From NCBI GenBank assembly GCA_017470345.1, contig JAFUEP010000024.1, positions 157,660 through 221,659 on the forward strand: DNA of 64,000 nucleotides, written 5' to 3'. The notes beneath the pieces are model-generated. The model was not told the origin of the DNA. It worked only from the letters and a program-made list of their open reading frames with translations, and ran no database searches. Position numbers and translations under genes: made by a program. Below, in pieces: positions 8,515 through 16,548 of this stretch. This DNA comes from Prevotella sp. (GTDB taxonomy: Bacteria; Bacteroidota; Bacteroidia; Bacteroidales; Bacteroidaceae). How positions within the stretch are numbered: position 1 is the stretch's first letter; every line of letters starts with the position of its first letter.

Positions 8515-9867
8515 ATGATTACAAAGATTATCAAGCAATACCTGCCCGCCGTCCTCCTCGGCTGCAACATCGCTGCGGCACTGACCGGATGCCAGATGAA
8601 GGAGGACGACATCTTCGACGTCGACCCCGCCAACCGTGCCGACCAGTGGATGGCCGACTACCGACGCGTGTTCAACAACAACCGCTACGGATGGGCGCTC
8701 TACTCCGTCGGACCTACCAGCGGGCGACACCCCATGGTGCAGACCTTCGCCGTCAAGTTCGACGACGTCAACAGCACCTTCTTCCGCTCCACGTCGACAG
8801 CACGACTGCCATACGTCAACACCCTCGACAGCGTCACCAGCATGTACTCGATGAAGAACGACAACGGCATCGTCCTCTCCTTCGACACCTACAACGCCTT
8901 CTTCCACTACTATGCCGACCAGTCGCAGTACTTCGCACAGGAGCTGCAGGCCGACTTCGAGTTCTGCCTCGACCGCTACTCCGCCAACGAGGACACCATC
9001 TTCGGCCGCGGCAAGACCAAGCAGCTGCCCTTCATGATGATCAAGCTGCCCGTCACCGCACAGCAGTATCAGGACGCCTGCGACAGCATCGCCTCCTTCT
9101 ACGCCCCCTACAACTGCTCCTTCGTCTGCGCCGGCGACACCCTGCCGGCACGCTTCCTCAGCGGCTATCAGAACCTCTCCATCTGGATGGACGGCGACGA
9201 CCCCTCCATCGACGGCCACCTCTTCAGCTATGGCAACCTCGTCGGAGGCATCTACTTCCTCGAGCCCATCGAGTATAAGGGCCACATCATCCGCGAGATG
9301 CACATCAAGGGCGACAAGTCGGGCTACGACGACATCTACGACCACGCACAGATCATCCCCAAGCCCTTCGCCAACTACTTCACCCAGGACGAGGAGTACG
9401 ACTCGCGATTCTTCGGCTACTCCGCCCTCGGCCCGTGGACCCAGCAGCAGTGGGACAAGGCCCGCGAGGCCCTCACGGCCAGCGGCGTCTACGACCCCAA
9501 CAGCCTCGTCTACGTCTGCATCTACACCGACGGCAAGGGCGAGTTCCATCTCATCTTCAACATGTGGTACGGCTCGGGCGAGATACACTACCCGATGGAG
9601 ATGCGCAAGATCAGCAACGACGAGATAGCCCTGCGCTGGACAGGCGAGGAGCACCACGGACTGGGCGTCAACCTCTATGAGGCCGGCTTCCGCTACTTCG
9701 TCGACGCCCTGGCCCCGAAGGACGAGTGGCGCACCTATCGCATCTCGGCCCAGACCGGCTCCGTCATGTCGCCCGGCGAGCTGAAGCTGACCGACGAGTC
9801 GAACCCCGACAACTCCTTCTACTTCCCCACCTACTTCCGCTACTACCACCAGAGCATCTGGGACTAA
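8515..9867 (+). CDS. DUF4302 family lipoprotein
   Basis: A 450-residue lipoprotein with lipobox LTGC (Cys26) followed by QMKEDDIFDVDPANRADQ, the typical beginning of DUF4302 proteins (an acidic EDDIFD segment, then an A-x-R helix). Further features include GWALYSVGP and a long beta-rich body. DUF4302 proteins are encoded with SusC/SusD and the HExxH lipoprotein in many Bacteroidetes uptake loci, and probably act at the cell surface as an accessory binding or processing factor; no enzymatic motif is seen. It is the last gene of the locus and faces the minus-strand DUF4294 gene across a perfect foldback repeat. Confidence 0.85.
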   Translation: MITKIIKQYLPAVLLGCNIAAALTGCQMKEDDIFDVDPANRADQWMADYRRVFNNNRYGWALYSVGPTSGRHPMVQTFAVKFDDVNSTFFRSTSTARLPYVNTLDSVTSMYSMKNDNGIVLSFDTYNAFFHYYADQSQYFAQELQADFEFCLDRYSANEDTIFGRGKTKQLPFMMIKLPVTAQQYQDACDSIASFYAPYNCSFVCAGDTLPARFLSGYQNLSIWMDGDDPSIDGHLFSYGNLVGGIYFLEPIEYKGHIIREMHIKGDKSGYDDIYDHAQIIPKPFANYFTQDEEYDSRFFGYSALGPWTQQQWDKAREALTASGVYDPNSLVYVCIYTDGKGEFHLIFNMWYGSGEIHYPMEMRKISNDEIALRWTGEEHHGLGVNLYEAGFRYFVDALAPKDEWRTYRISAQTGSVMSPGELKLTDESNPDNSFYFPTYFRYYHQSIWD

Positions 9868-9985
9868 GTGAAGTAAAAGATGAAAGATGAAAAGTGAAAG
9901 ATGAAAGATATGATTAGCTTTAGCACCGATTATTAAGCGGAAAGTCTAATCATATCTTTCATCTTTCACTTTTCATCTTTCACAT
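9868..9985. repeat. Foldback repeat between convergent genes (37-bp perfect arms)
   Basis: Bases 881-917 of the 9-kb block (9881-9917), built of GATGAAA/GTGAAA heptamers plus GATATGATTAG, are the exact reverse complement of 9946-9982. The loop is 28 bases. It could serve as a bidirectional terminator for the two converging genes. Confidence 0.9.
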
Positions 9986-9992
9986 AAAGGAC

Positions 9993-10604
9993 TCACAGCT
10001 GTCCCGCCTCGACCATCAGCACGACGCGCTCCGTCAGGCGGTCGACGCCGTCAGCGTCGTAGCCCTTCTTCAGCGACGCGCCGAACATCCAGGCGAAGGC
10101 CTGCCACATGCCCGACCGCACAGGGCCGATGAAAGCCTGCATCGCCTCGTAGGCCGTCGAGTTGCACTCGCGGTCCACCAGCTTGATGAGCAGCTTGCCC
10201 TGCGAGAACGTCAGCTTCTTCATCTTCGGCTTATATTCCTTCACGATGGCCGCCTCGACGCGCTTCATGTGCTCCTCCTTCTCCTTCTTCGTCGGCAGCG
10301 TCTCCAGATACTCCGCCGTCTCGATCAGCATCTGGCGCACCTCCTTGGCCAGCGGCAGCGTCTTCTTCACGTTCTTCACCAGCCTGAGGTAGGCCTGCTG
10401 CTGCCGACGGTTCTTGAACGTCGGCTCCGGATAGACGTAGACGTTCGACATCTCCATATACTGGATCGAGTCGCCGTCGACCACCGTCCGCGCCACCTTC
10501 ACCGTCGGCACCATCGTCGGCTCGCCCGTCGCGACCTCCTCCTGCGCCCGGGCCACCGTCAGCCCCGCCGCCGTCATCACTGCTGCCAAGAATCGTCTGT
10601 ACAT
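9993..10604 (-). CDS. DUF4294 domain-containing exported protein
   Basis: A 203-residue protein. The start at 10604 (MYRRFLAAVMTAAGLTVARA) is preferred because it opens with a signal peptide; a longer frame upstream adds only an unlikely tail. The mature part has VVDGDSIQYMEMSNVYVYPE followed by FKNRRQQQAYLRLVKNVKK and a long charged helical region (TLPTKKEKEEHMKRVEAAI), which is the DUF4294 signature. The function is unknown in the family. It is 16 bp downstream of the toxin gene of a toxin-antitoxin pair, in the same direction, so it may be read through from that promoter, but there is no functional hint that they belong together. Confidence 0.85.
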   Translation of the reverse strand: MYRRFLAAVMTAAGLTVARAQEEVATGEPTMVPTVKVARTVVDGDSIQYMEMSNVYVYPEPTFKNRRQQQAYLRLVKNVKKTLPLAKEVRQMLIETAEYLETLPTKKEKEEHMKRVEAAIVKEYKPKMKKLTFSQGKLLIKLVDRECNSTAYEAMQAFIGPVRSGMWQAFAWMFGASLKKGYDADGVDRLTERVVLMVEAGQL

Positions 10605-10620
10605 AATCCTATGACTATAA

Positions 10621-10911
10621 TTAATCGTGCATGTTCTGTTCATGACAAGCATCAACAATGATGACCACATCGCCACTGACAGTATAAGCATAATACCAAC
10701 GACCAGCTTTTGCCATAAACAAGCCGTTCCATCGGCTGAGCGTAGGACGTCGCCGTGGTAAGCCTGACTCTATCAGCCTGGCATTAAGGATGACATTCCG
10801 AATATTGTTCTCCATATCTTCTAATGAATATGTATGACAATATTTCTTTGCAACATTCCTATAAAAGCCCCATATCCTAGCCAGTGCTTCAGGTCTGAAA
10901 CTATATTGCAT
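10621..10911 (-). CDS. RelE/ParE-like toxin of a type II toxin-antitoxin module
   Basis: A 96-residue protein with the RelE/ParE superfamily outline: an N-terminal helix pair (YSFRPEALARIWGFYRNVAK), a central LIESGLPRRRPTLSRW, and a strand-rich end GRWYYAYTVSGDVVIIVDAC that resembles the terminal beta-strands of these mRNA interferase/gyrase toxins. It overlaps the preceding 89-aa gene by 11 bp, the usual antitoxin-toxin arrangement. The base composition is clearly lower in GC than in neighbouring genes, which fits horizontal transfer. The family assignment rests on fold-like sequence features and gene order, not on a catalytic motif. Confidence 0.72.
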   Translation of the reverse strand: MQYSFRPEALARIWGFYRNVAKKYCHTYSLEDMENNIRNVILNARLIESGLPRRRPTLSRWNGLFMAKAGRWYYAYTVSGDVVIIVDACHEQNMHD

Positions 10912-11170
10912 TATTGTCTCTGTAAATCTGGCGGACGTCTTCCAAAATCAAATTCAGAGCTTCTTCAGGAGTATATGACTCCTTGTCGGCGGGCAACTGG
11001 GGCAAGTCGCCATGATCCTCATAGAGCCATGGGTCGCTATAGTCAATCACTGCAGCCGAATCGTCATCAGAGCTGCTCAGCTCTGTGAAGAAGCCCGTGC
11101 GCAGCAGTGCTGCCAGCGCCTGCCGGGCCTCAGCATTGTTCTTGTCGTATGTGAGCGTCAGTGTACACAT
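10901..11170 (-). CDS. Putative antitoxin of the RelE-like module
   Basis: An 89-residue acidic protein (MCTLTLTYDKNNAEARQALA start; then a Ser/Asp-rich linker; then SDPWLYEDHG and an amphipathic end TPEEALNLILEDVRQIY). The small size, acidity and 11-bp overlap with the downstream toxin-like gene suggest an antitoxin that binds and blocks the toxin and may repress the promoter at 11200-11207. I see no clear ribbon-helix-helix or HTH domain at the N-terminus, so the DNA-binding role is uncertain. Confidence 0.65.
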   Translation of the reverse strand: MCTLTLTYDKNNAEARQALAALLRTGFFTELSSSDDDSAAVIDYSDPWLYEDHGDLPQLPADKESYTPEEALNLILEDVRQIYRDNNAI

Positions 11171-11199
11171 GATTTATCTGTTTTACTCTTTTCTGCCTG

Positions 11200-11207
11200 C
11201 AAAGATA
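11200..11207 (-). promoter_or_regulatory. Bacteroidetes -7 box for the toxin-antitoxin operon
   Basis: TATCTTTG on the minus strand matches the Bacteroidetes TAnnTTTG box, about 30 bp upstream of the antitoxin ATG. Confidence 0.6.
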
Positions 11208-11250
11208 AGCAATAATTTCCGTTCCGCCAAATTTTTTTGCCATACATGCA

Positions 11251-11287
11251 GCGGGGGCGGCATCCACACCAAGGATGCAGCCCCCGC
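11251..11287. terminator. GC-rich hairpin after the 55-aa gene
   Basis: A 15-bp stem with one mismatch (GCGGGGGCGGCATCC against GGATGCAGCCCCCGC) and a 7-base loop lies between the 55-aa gene and the toxin-antitoxin promoter. No T-run follows immediately on the minus strand, so intrinsic termination is likely but not certain. Confidence 0.5.
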
Positions 11288-11331
11288 CTATGAGAGTCTT
11301 TTCAATTCCTTTCTTTAATGCACAGACGAGA

Positions 11332-11499
11332 TTACTCCTCGTCGTCCCAGATGCTGCGGCTGCCGCGGCTGTCGCTGTAGCCGCCAGCAAACTCTTCCTT
11401 GCTTTCTGTGACGTCTTCCAGTCCTGTGACAGAACCGGCCAGGATGGCCTGGAGCTCAATCTGCTCGATGCTTACAGCAGGCTTGATATATGCTTTCAT
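11332..11499 (-). CDS. Small peptide of 55 residues, unknown function
   Basis: An ATG at 11499 opens a 55-residue frame ending TAA at 11332. The protein begins MKAYIKPAVSIEQIELQAIL, has a central AGSVTGLEDVTESKEEFAGG and an acidic, Arg/Ser-containing end SRGSRSIWDDEE. Short proteins of this plan (MK-Y-x-x-P start, hydrophobic middle followed by a small-residue break, charged tail with W/D/E) are frequent in Prevotella-like genomes and have no known role that I can name. It lies 43 bp downstream of the 1093-aa exported protein in the same direction and could be co-transcribed with it. Too short for usual ORF filters; supported by codon quality and by the recognisable outline. Confidence 0.6.
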   Translation of the reverse strand: MKAYIKPAVSIEQIELQAILAGSVTGLEDVTESKEEFAGGYSDSRGSRSIWDDEE

Positions 11500-11542
11500 T
11501 GTCGTAAATTCCTTTTAGTCGTTAATAATAATCTTCCAAAAC

Positions 11543-14500
11543 TTACTTCATGACAACCTTCTTGCCATTCTGGATGAAGATGCCCTTCTGAGCCGACTTC
11601 ACCTGCTGACCGTTCAGGTTGTAGACGCGTGTGCTCTCAGCATCGGCGGCAGCTACGCCTTCGATGCCAGTCGACTCGCTACCGTCGACGACGAACTTCA
11701 GCGAGCGGGCAGCGCTTTCAGACACCTGGATGTAAGCACGATAAGGAGCCACCATAGCAGCATTGGCACCAACAGGATAAATCACGTTCGAGCTCAGCAC
11801 GTAGTTGGTCACACCCTCAGCAGCGTTGACAGTGGTCTCGGCATAGACACCCTTCAGGCTGGCATTGCCCTTCACCACGTCCTTAGCCTCAGCAGCAACC
11901 ACGGCCACGTTGCTCAGTTCGATCGAGCTCTTGTCGCTCTCACTGCGCATCAGGAACGGCTCGTTGGGCGTGCTCTCGGTGATGCTCGTGAAGTTCAGCG
12001 TCGTGCCCTCATAGCTATCGAGCGTAGCCATCTTGTCGACGCCGCTCACAGCGAACGGATAGATAGCGGTAGCCCACTTGCCGGCTGTCAGCGAGCGCGT
12101 GATCTTCACTGCGGGATAGGTGCCGGGAGCGTAAGTGGGAACAGCGCCGTCGGCGAACTCAAGCACCTGCGAAGCATCCTTAGTAATAGAAACACCTGTT
12201 ATCACGGTATTACCACTGTTAGCCAGCTTCAGCACGTAGTTGCCAGCCTCACCGGTCACGAACTTGATGGTCTTGGTGACAAGGCTATTGGCAGCTTTGT
12301 ATTCAGTGTCATTTGCCTCATAGGCAATAGCAGCCATACCTTGCTCGCCGTTCAGGACAGAAGCTGTCATTCCATCATTGGAATCAGTTGCCCATGATGC
12401 ATACTTGAACGTCAGCGTATAAATGGTGTTAGCCTTAAGAGGCATGGTGTAGACACCTGCATTACCATACTCCATTGAACCAGGCTGGTTGTAATACACG
12501 GTTCCATTGGTGTCATCACCCTCTGCGCCGTTCTGGAACTGTCCCCAGCCATTTGTACGGTTCCAGCCATACTTCTGAATGTCAGTGTAGGAAGAGCCCT
12601 GACCAATGGCGAAGTTACCATTGTAGACGCACTCCACATCAGCAGTGTTGGCAGTCCAAGTGGCAGCGGTCAGGGCGGCGGTAGCATCAGTTATCAGTGA
12701 CTCTGCATTAGCAGCAGTCTGGTCAATAGCCTTGGCTGCGGCCAGAGTCTCCAGAGCAGCGACATTGTTATAAGGAGCATACTCGTCAGCCTCGAAGCCG
12801 AGAGTCTTAGCCTCAGCGGCAGCAATAGCAGAATTCAGAGCGGCATAGTCATCGGCATCTGCTTCAGGAATAGCTTCAACGAAAGTAAGCTTAATCCAGT
12901 CAACACCGAACCAACGTGCACCCATAGTGGCATTGTTCTTTACGCCAATGCGCAGCGTACCATCGAGAACCGAAATCTCATCAGTGGTCTTAGTGACAAG
13001 GCTTCCGTCATTGCTCTCTGTGTCTACACCAGCAAAGACTGTCATCTCTCCACTCGTGCCATAAACGCCGGCTGCACCGTTGACAGCGGCACCTTCCTCA
13101 TTATTGGCAGAGTTCCACATTGAAGCCTGAACGGTGTATTTTCCGATAGGCATATCAGCAAGTTCCTGGTAGTAATCGAAAGAACCATTGGCAGCAGTGC
13201 CAATCCAGTACTCTACGCATGTTGAGCCGTGAGTCCATGTATTGCCTCCGTTAGGAGCAGAAATGTTCCAGCCGGGGAAGTTGTTGTTTGCACAGTTCAA
13301 GAAGTCCCAGTTGTTGATGGCCAGTGTCATATCGGCACCCGCTGTGGTCTGAGCCTTAGCTGCAGCACGAAGCGCTGCCTCACAGGCGGCTTTCTGTTCA
13401 GCGGTAACAGCCTCAAGGGTTTTTGCCTCATAAACGGTCTTAATAGCAGTCACCGTCTCGTTGGCAGCGTATGAAGCCTGACCTGCTGCGTCAAGACTAT
13501 TGGCGGCATTGAGGATTGCAAGAGCAGCTGCATAGTTGTTAATGCTTGAGGTAGCGTTGGTTGTAGCAGTGTTCAGTGCACTAATGGCCTCAGTGATTTC
13601 ATCGACAGAAGTAAATGTAGCAAACTCCTTACCGCCATAAGTAGCAATGGCATTCTGAAGAGCAGCAAGAACAGAAGCGTTCATCTGAGCCGTCTGGTCT
13701 ACAGCAGCGGCAGCAGCCTTGGCCTCAGCAAGCGGAGTCTCATATATAGAGATGTCTTCGCCAAGGTAATAAAGCTTGAACTCGTCAAACACGCACCAAT
13801 CAGTACCAGCCTGTGTATCTTTCTTGACACCGATGGTGAGAGTACCGTCAGACACGACGATATCTTCGATGGCGTTCAAGTAGAAGCCTTGAGTAAAGCA
13901 GGCAGCTGCCTGCCACTGGTTGTTAGGAGTATTGTCTGCCCATCCCATTGAAGAGCAGAAGGCCGTGGCATTGGCATCGCCGGCAACGCTCATAAGGGGA
14001 GTATCCTTGCCACCAGCAAAGAATATGGCATTGAGAACTTCGGTACCATCAGCATGTGCAGCAACAGCAGCAGCATTACTGTTGGTGCCTCCATTGTTCC
14101 AACGATAGTAACCATAACATGTAGCACGATATTTGCCGTTAGGCAGACCTTCTACTTTCTGGGAAATGCTGAAGGCAGATTTGTTCCATGACTCGCCTGA
14201 ATGGCCAGCATTACCGCCACCACCGAGGTCAACATTGGATATTGTCCAACTGCTGGCATTAACACTCTTCACATCAATACCTGCGTCCTTCATAAAGAAG
14301 GTGGCATCAACGGGATTGGAAGAACTAGCCTCATCGAGTGCGGCTACAAGTTCAGCACGACTAATGAACTGCCACTTGGCAAAGTCGGTTGCCACATCAC
14401 CTGCCATCACTTTATAAAGTTTTGCGCCATCCTCTGTTACTTCCGTAGCATAGAGATTGCCCGTTCCATTATTGATTGTGAAATAATGGTTGGTTGCATC

Positions 14501-14824
14501 CACTTCAGTGATAGTCATTTGACAGACTGCACCATCCACATAGGGGTCTTCTACAGCGGTGATGTATTGATTCTGACCGCCATTGTTCTGTTGCGTCATA
14601 ATGGTATACTTCCCGTCAACAGCAGTGATAGTGACTGCATACGGGTCGTTCCATACCACAACCTTTGTACCATAATAAGCATCACCCTTAAGATAGGTAC
14701 CTGTCCCGACATTTTTAACAAAATACTCACCAGACCCTGATGTGGGCAGGTCAGCAGCACTTGCAGTCATACCCCCCCCAAGTACGAGGGCGGCAGCTGC
14801 GATGAAAAGTTTTAGTTTTTTCAT
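11543..14824 (-). CDS. Large exported protein with helical repeats and type IX-like C-terminal tail
   Basis: A 1093-residue secreted or surface protein. The signal peptide is MKKLKLFIAAAALVLGGGMT (cleavage near ASA-A). Residues 25-150 look like a ricin-like or lectin-like beta domain. Two carbohydrate-binding-like modules follow, with similar segments such as VSDGTLTIGVKKDTQAGTDW and VLDGTLRIGVKNNATMGARW, separated by alpha-helical Ala-rich repeats of FIVAR style (AEAKAAAAAVDQTAQMNASV; AAAEAKTLGF). The C-terminus VYNLNGQQVKSAQKGIFIQN followed by GKKVVMK is the sorting-tail pattern shared by seven other proteins of this window. Function unknown; a role in glycan binding is inference. Its codon use is less GC-biased than that of its neighbours. 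Confidence 0.82.
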   Translation of the reverse strand: MKKLKLFIAAAALVLGGGMTASAADLPTSGSGEYFVKNVGTGTYLKGDAYYGTKVVVWNDPYAVTITAVDGKYTIMTQQNNGGQNQYITAVEDPYVDGAVCQMTITEVDATNHYFTINNGTGNLYATEVTEDGAKLYKVMAGDVATDFAKWQFISRAELVAALDEASSSNPVDATFFMKDAGIDVKSVNASSWTISNVDLGGGGNAGHSGESWNKSAFSISQKVEGLPNGKYRATCYGYYRWNNGGTNSNAAAVAAHADGTEVLNAIFFAGGKDTPLMSVAGDANATAFCSSMGWADNTPNNQWQAAACFTQGFYLNAIEDIVVSDGTLTIGVKKDTQAGTDWCVFDEFKLYYLGEDISIYETPLAEAKAAAAAVDQTAQMNASVLAALQNAIATYGGKEFATFTSVDEITEAISALNTATTNATSSINNYAAALAILNAANSLDAAGQASYAANETVTAIKTVYEAKTLEAVTAEQKAACEAALRAAAKAQTTAGADMTLAINNWDFLNCANNNFPGWNISAPNGGNTWTHGSTCVEYWIGTAANGSFDYYQELADMPIGKYTVQASMWNSANNEEGAAVNGAAGVYGTSGEMTVFAGVDTESNDGSLVTKTTDEISVLDGTLRIGVKNNATMGARWFGVDWIKLTFVEAIPEADADDYAALNSAIAAAEAKTLGFEADEYAPYNNVAALETLAAAKAIDQTAANAESLITDATAALTAATWTANTADVECVYNGNFAIGQGSSYTDIQKYGWNRTNGWGQFQNGAEGDDTNGTVYYNQPGSMEYGNAGVYTMPLKANTIYTLTFKYASWATDSNDGMTASVLNGEQGMAAIAYEANDTEYKAANSLVTKTIKFVTGEAGNYVLKLANSGNTVITGVSITKDASQVLEFADGAVPTYAPGTYPAVKITRSLTAGKWATAIYPFAVSGVDKMATLDSYEGTTLNFTSITESTPNEPFLMRSESDKSSIELSNVAVVAAEAKDVVKGNASLKGVYAETTVNAAEGVTNYVLSSNVIYPVGANAAMVAPYRAYIQVSESAARSLKFVVDGSESTGIEGVAAADAESTRVYNLNGQQVKSAQKGIFIQNGKKVVMK

Positions 14825-14910
14825 AATGTTTTTATTAAGTTAGTAAATTGGTATAGTCTTACTATTTGTCATCATGATGCCTGTGTAAGCAGGAAGGATT
14901 TCACAGGTGG

Positions 14911-15045
14911 TCACAGTGCATTGGGCCAGGCGTGCATGTCGTCAAGATTTGAGAATCTTGTCCCCTTCCCTTCTGCGGTGTCACTCTCGCCTCTGTCGAG
15001 TTTTTCGAGAAACTCTTTTTCAGCATTGAGTTGTACGGCATTCAT
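14911..15045 (-). CDS. Possible 44-aa peptide or relic of an antitoxin-like gene
   Basis: An ATG at 15045 opens 44 codons (MNAVQLNAEKEFLEKLDRGE ... ends HAWPNAL). MNAVQLNAE and FLEKLDRG resemble, respectively, the start and the end of Bacteroidales antitoxin-like proteins that are normally about twice as long, so this may be an internally deleted copy. A TAnnTTTG box at 15116-15123 lies about 70 bp upstream. No toxin partner is adjacent. The rest of the 14825-15342 gap shows no gene. Confidence 0.35.
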   Translation of the reverse strand: MNAVQLNAEKEFLEKLDRGESDTAEGKGTRFSNLDDMHAWPNAL

Positions 15046-15115
15046 AACACACTTATTGTCGGTTAGTGGTTCGTCCTTGAATCTCTAATTGGTTGTAGTC
15101 AGCCCTTTTGGGTGG

Positions 15116-15123
15116 CAAAGTTA
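15116..15123 (-). promoter_or_regulatory. Bacteroidetes -7 box upstream of the 44-aa and 1093-aa genes
   Basis: TAACTTTG on the minus strand. It would give a ~290-base leader to the 1093-aa gene, or serve the small 44-aa frame first. Confidence 0.5.
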
Positions 15124-15342
15124 CAATAAATCAGCGAGATGTGTTCACTTGCGGGCTAAGAATTAACAAAAAATAAACTTTCGGGGAGGGGTATTATTTC
15201 AATTCGTGATCATAATTATTCTGATTCATTTCAAAAGACAAGACATGGTTCGGTTCGGATTTCTTGTCTGCGACGCTACATGTAATCTTCAGGAATCAGT
15301 CATGAATTATTCATGTAATATCTCTTTCGGAAACAGCAATTT

Positions 15343-15536
15343 TGTAAAGGAAATTCAGAATTTTTGTCCGGTTTTTACAACTGCCTGGTTTTTAGGCGTT
15401 TATTTGCAGGCAGAAAAAGAAGCGGTGCTTTTCGATGAGAGAAGCGGTGCTTTTTTGATCGAAAAGCGGCGCTTCTCTGGCCGAGAAGCGCCGCTTTTTC
15501 AAAATCCGTCCTGACGATGTAAAGAATATTCTGAAT
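15343..15536 (-). repeat. Copy 2 (inverted) of the ~195-bp AAGCGGNNCTT structured element
   Basis: On the minus strand this copy starts with GATTCAGAATATTCTTTAC, the same 19 bases as copy 1, and ends with ATTCTGAATTTCCTTTACA. Its core (15417-15499) contains four AAGCGGNNCTT words, read +,+,+,- on the plus strand. It lies in the gap between the 1093-aa gene and the thiamine locus. Confidence 0.8.
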
Positions 15537-15616
15537 CTACTCTGCCCGAGCCCGTCATAATTCCTAAATCCCAAGATTCGCTAGTCTACATTATCCATTC
15601 TTCAACCGCTCCGCGG

Positions 15617-15720
15617 TCTTACAAAAACAAAATAAAACAAAATAAAACATGAAAAAAACAATTAGCCTGATATATCCTGTTTTATTTTGTTTTTTCTTGT
15701 TTTATTTTGTTTTTGTAAGA
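15617..15720. repeat. Foldback repeat with 24-bp perfect arms downstream of pnuT
   Basis: TCTTACAAAAACAAAATAAA... at 15617-15640 is the exact reverse complement of 15697-15720. The loop contains a second inverted copy of the TTTTATTTTGTTTT motif. It ends 24 bp before the pnuT stop and could act as its terminator. Confidence 0.85.
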
Positions 15721-15743
15721 CGCAGGGCGTTACAGACTTCACC

Positions 15744-16316
15744 TCAGGCCGTGACGGGTATCATGCGGAGCCACTTGCGGTAGCCGGCGAGGGCGACGAC
15801 GGTGTAGAGGGCGTAGATGGCTGCCTTGAAGGGGATGCCCTTGTATATATATAATATGGTGCAGACGGCGTCGACGACGAACCAGAGGAGCCACTGCTCG
15901 GCGTACTTGTGGGCCAGTGCCCACAGGGCTACGATGCTGAGGGCGGTGGTGAAGGCGTCGGTGAGGGGTACGGTGGAGTTGGTCTGCGTGGCGAGGAAGA
16001 GCCAGATGACGCCCCACAGGAGCAGAAAGACGGCGGCGGTGGGCAGGACGAGGCGGAGGGGGAAGTGGCAGGGGGTGGGCGCAGGTGTGGACTGCTGTTT
16101 GGGCCTCCATTTCACATATCCATAGAGGCCGGCGAGGCAGTAGTAGACGGCGAGTCCGAAGTCGGCGTAGAGTCCGGCCTTATAGTAGAGCACCATGTCG
16201 ACGGCGGGCATGACGATGGAGGCGAGCCAGAGCCAGATGCTGGCACGATATTCGAGGTAGAGGTAGATGAGGCCGAGGACGAAGCCGAGGATGTCGAGAA
16301 AACGTAGGGTGTCCAT
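15744..16316 (-). CDS. pnuT: PnuC-family transporter, probably thiamine-specific PnuT
   Basis: A 190-residue integral membrane protein. The start at 16316 (MDTLRFLDILGFVLGLIYLY) is chosen because the upstream extension is repeat-derived Pro/Ser-rich sequence. PnuC-family features are the helix-rich layout, LEYRASIWLWLASIVMPAVD, YYCLAGLYGYVKW and the C-terminal WLLWFVVDAVCTILYIYKG. PnuC proteins facilitate nicotinamide riboside uptake; close relatives in Bacteroides carry thiamine (PnuT). The gene lies just downstream of a TonB receptor that follows a TPP riboswitch, so thiamine is the probable substrate. The kinase gene that usually follows (thiamine pyrophosphokinase) is absent from the window. 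Confidence 0.88.
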   Translation of the reverse strand: MDTLRFLDILGFVLGLIYLYLEYRASIWLWLASIVMPAVDMVLYYKAGLYADFGLAVYYCLAGLYGYVKWRPKQQSTPAPTPCHFPLRLVLPTAAVFLLLWGVIWLFLATQTNSTVPLTDAFTTALSIVALWALAHKYAEQWLLWFVVDAVCTILYIYKGIPFKAAIYALYTVVALAGYRKWLRMIPVTA

Positions 16317-16340
16317 ATTTTGAAGGTTGATGGTAGATGG

Positions 16341-16525
16341 TAGAAGGTAGAAGGGTCGGCTTCGCCGAGGACGAAGGTTGAAGGTTGAAGGAGGAGGGTT
16401 GCTGAGGTTTAGGATTTTGGTTGAAGGTGAAGGTGGTTTCCACAATCCTTATACTGCCTCGTTGGCAAAACCATTCCTTCAACCTTCGTCCTTCGTCCTC
16501 GGCGAAGCCGACCCTTCTACCTTCT
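16341..16525. repeat. Foldback repeat between pnuT and the thiamine receptor
   Basis: Left arm 16341-16390 (TAGAAGG units, then GTCGGCTTCGCCGAGGAC, then GAAGGTT units) is matched in reverse complement by 16476-16525 with one 8-base extra unit. The flanks of each arm are short tandem repeats (GGTAGAA, CTTCTTC). It separates two genes of one operon. Confidence 0.85.
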
Positions 16526-16548
16526 TCCTTCTTCCTTCTTCCTTCGTG

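Noticed and set aside
15206-15514. 102-codon frame in the gap before the thiamine locus
   Set aside because: Most of it is the ~195-bp repeat element; no ribosome-binding or protein features.
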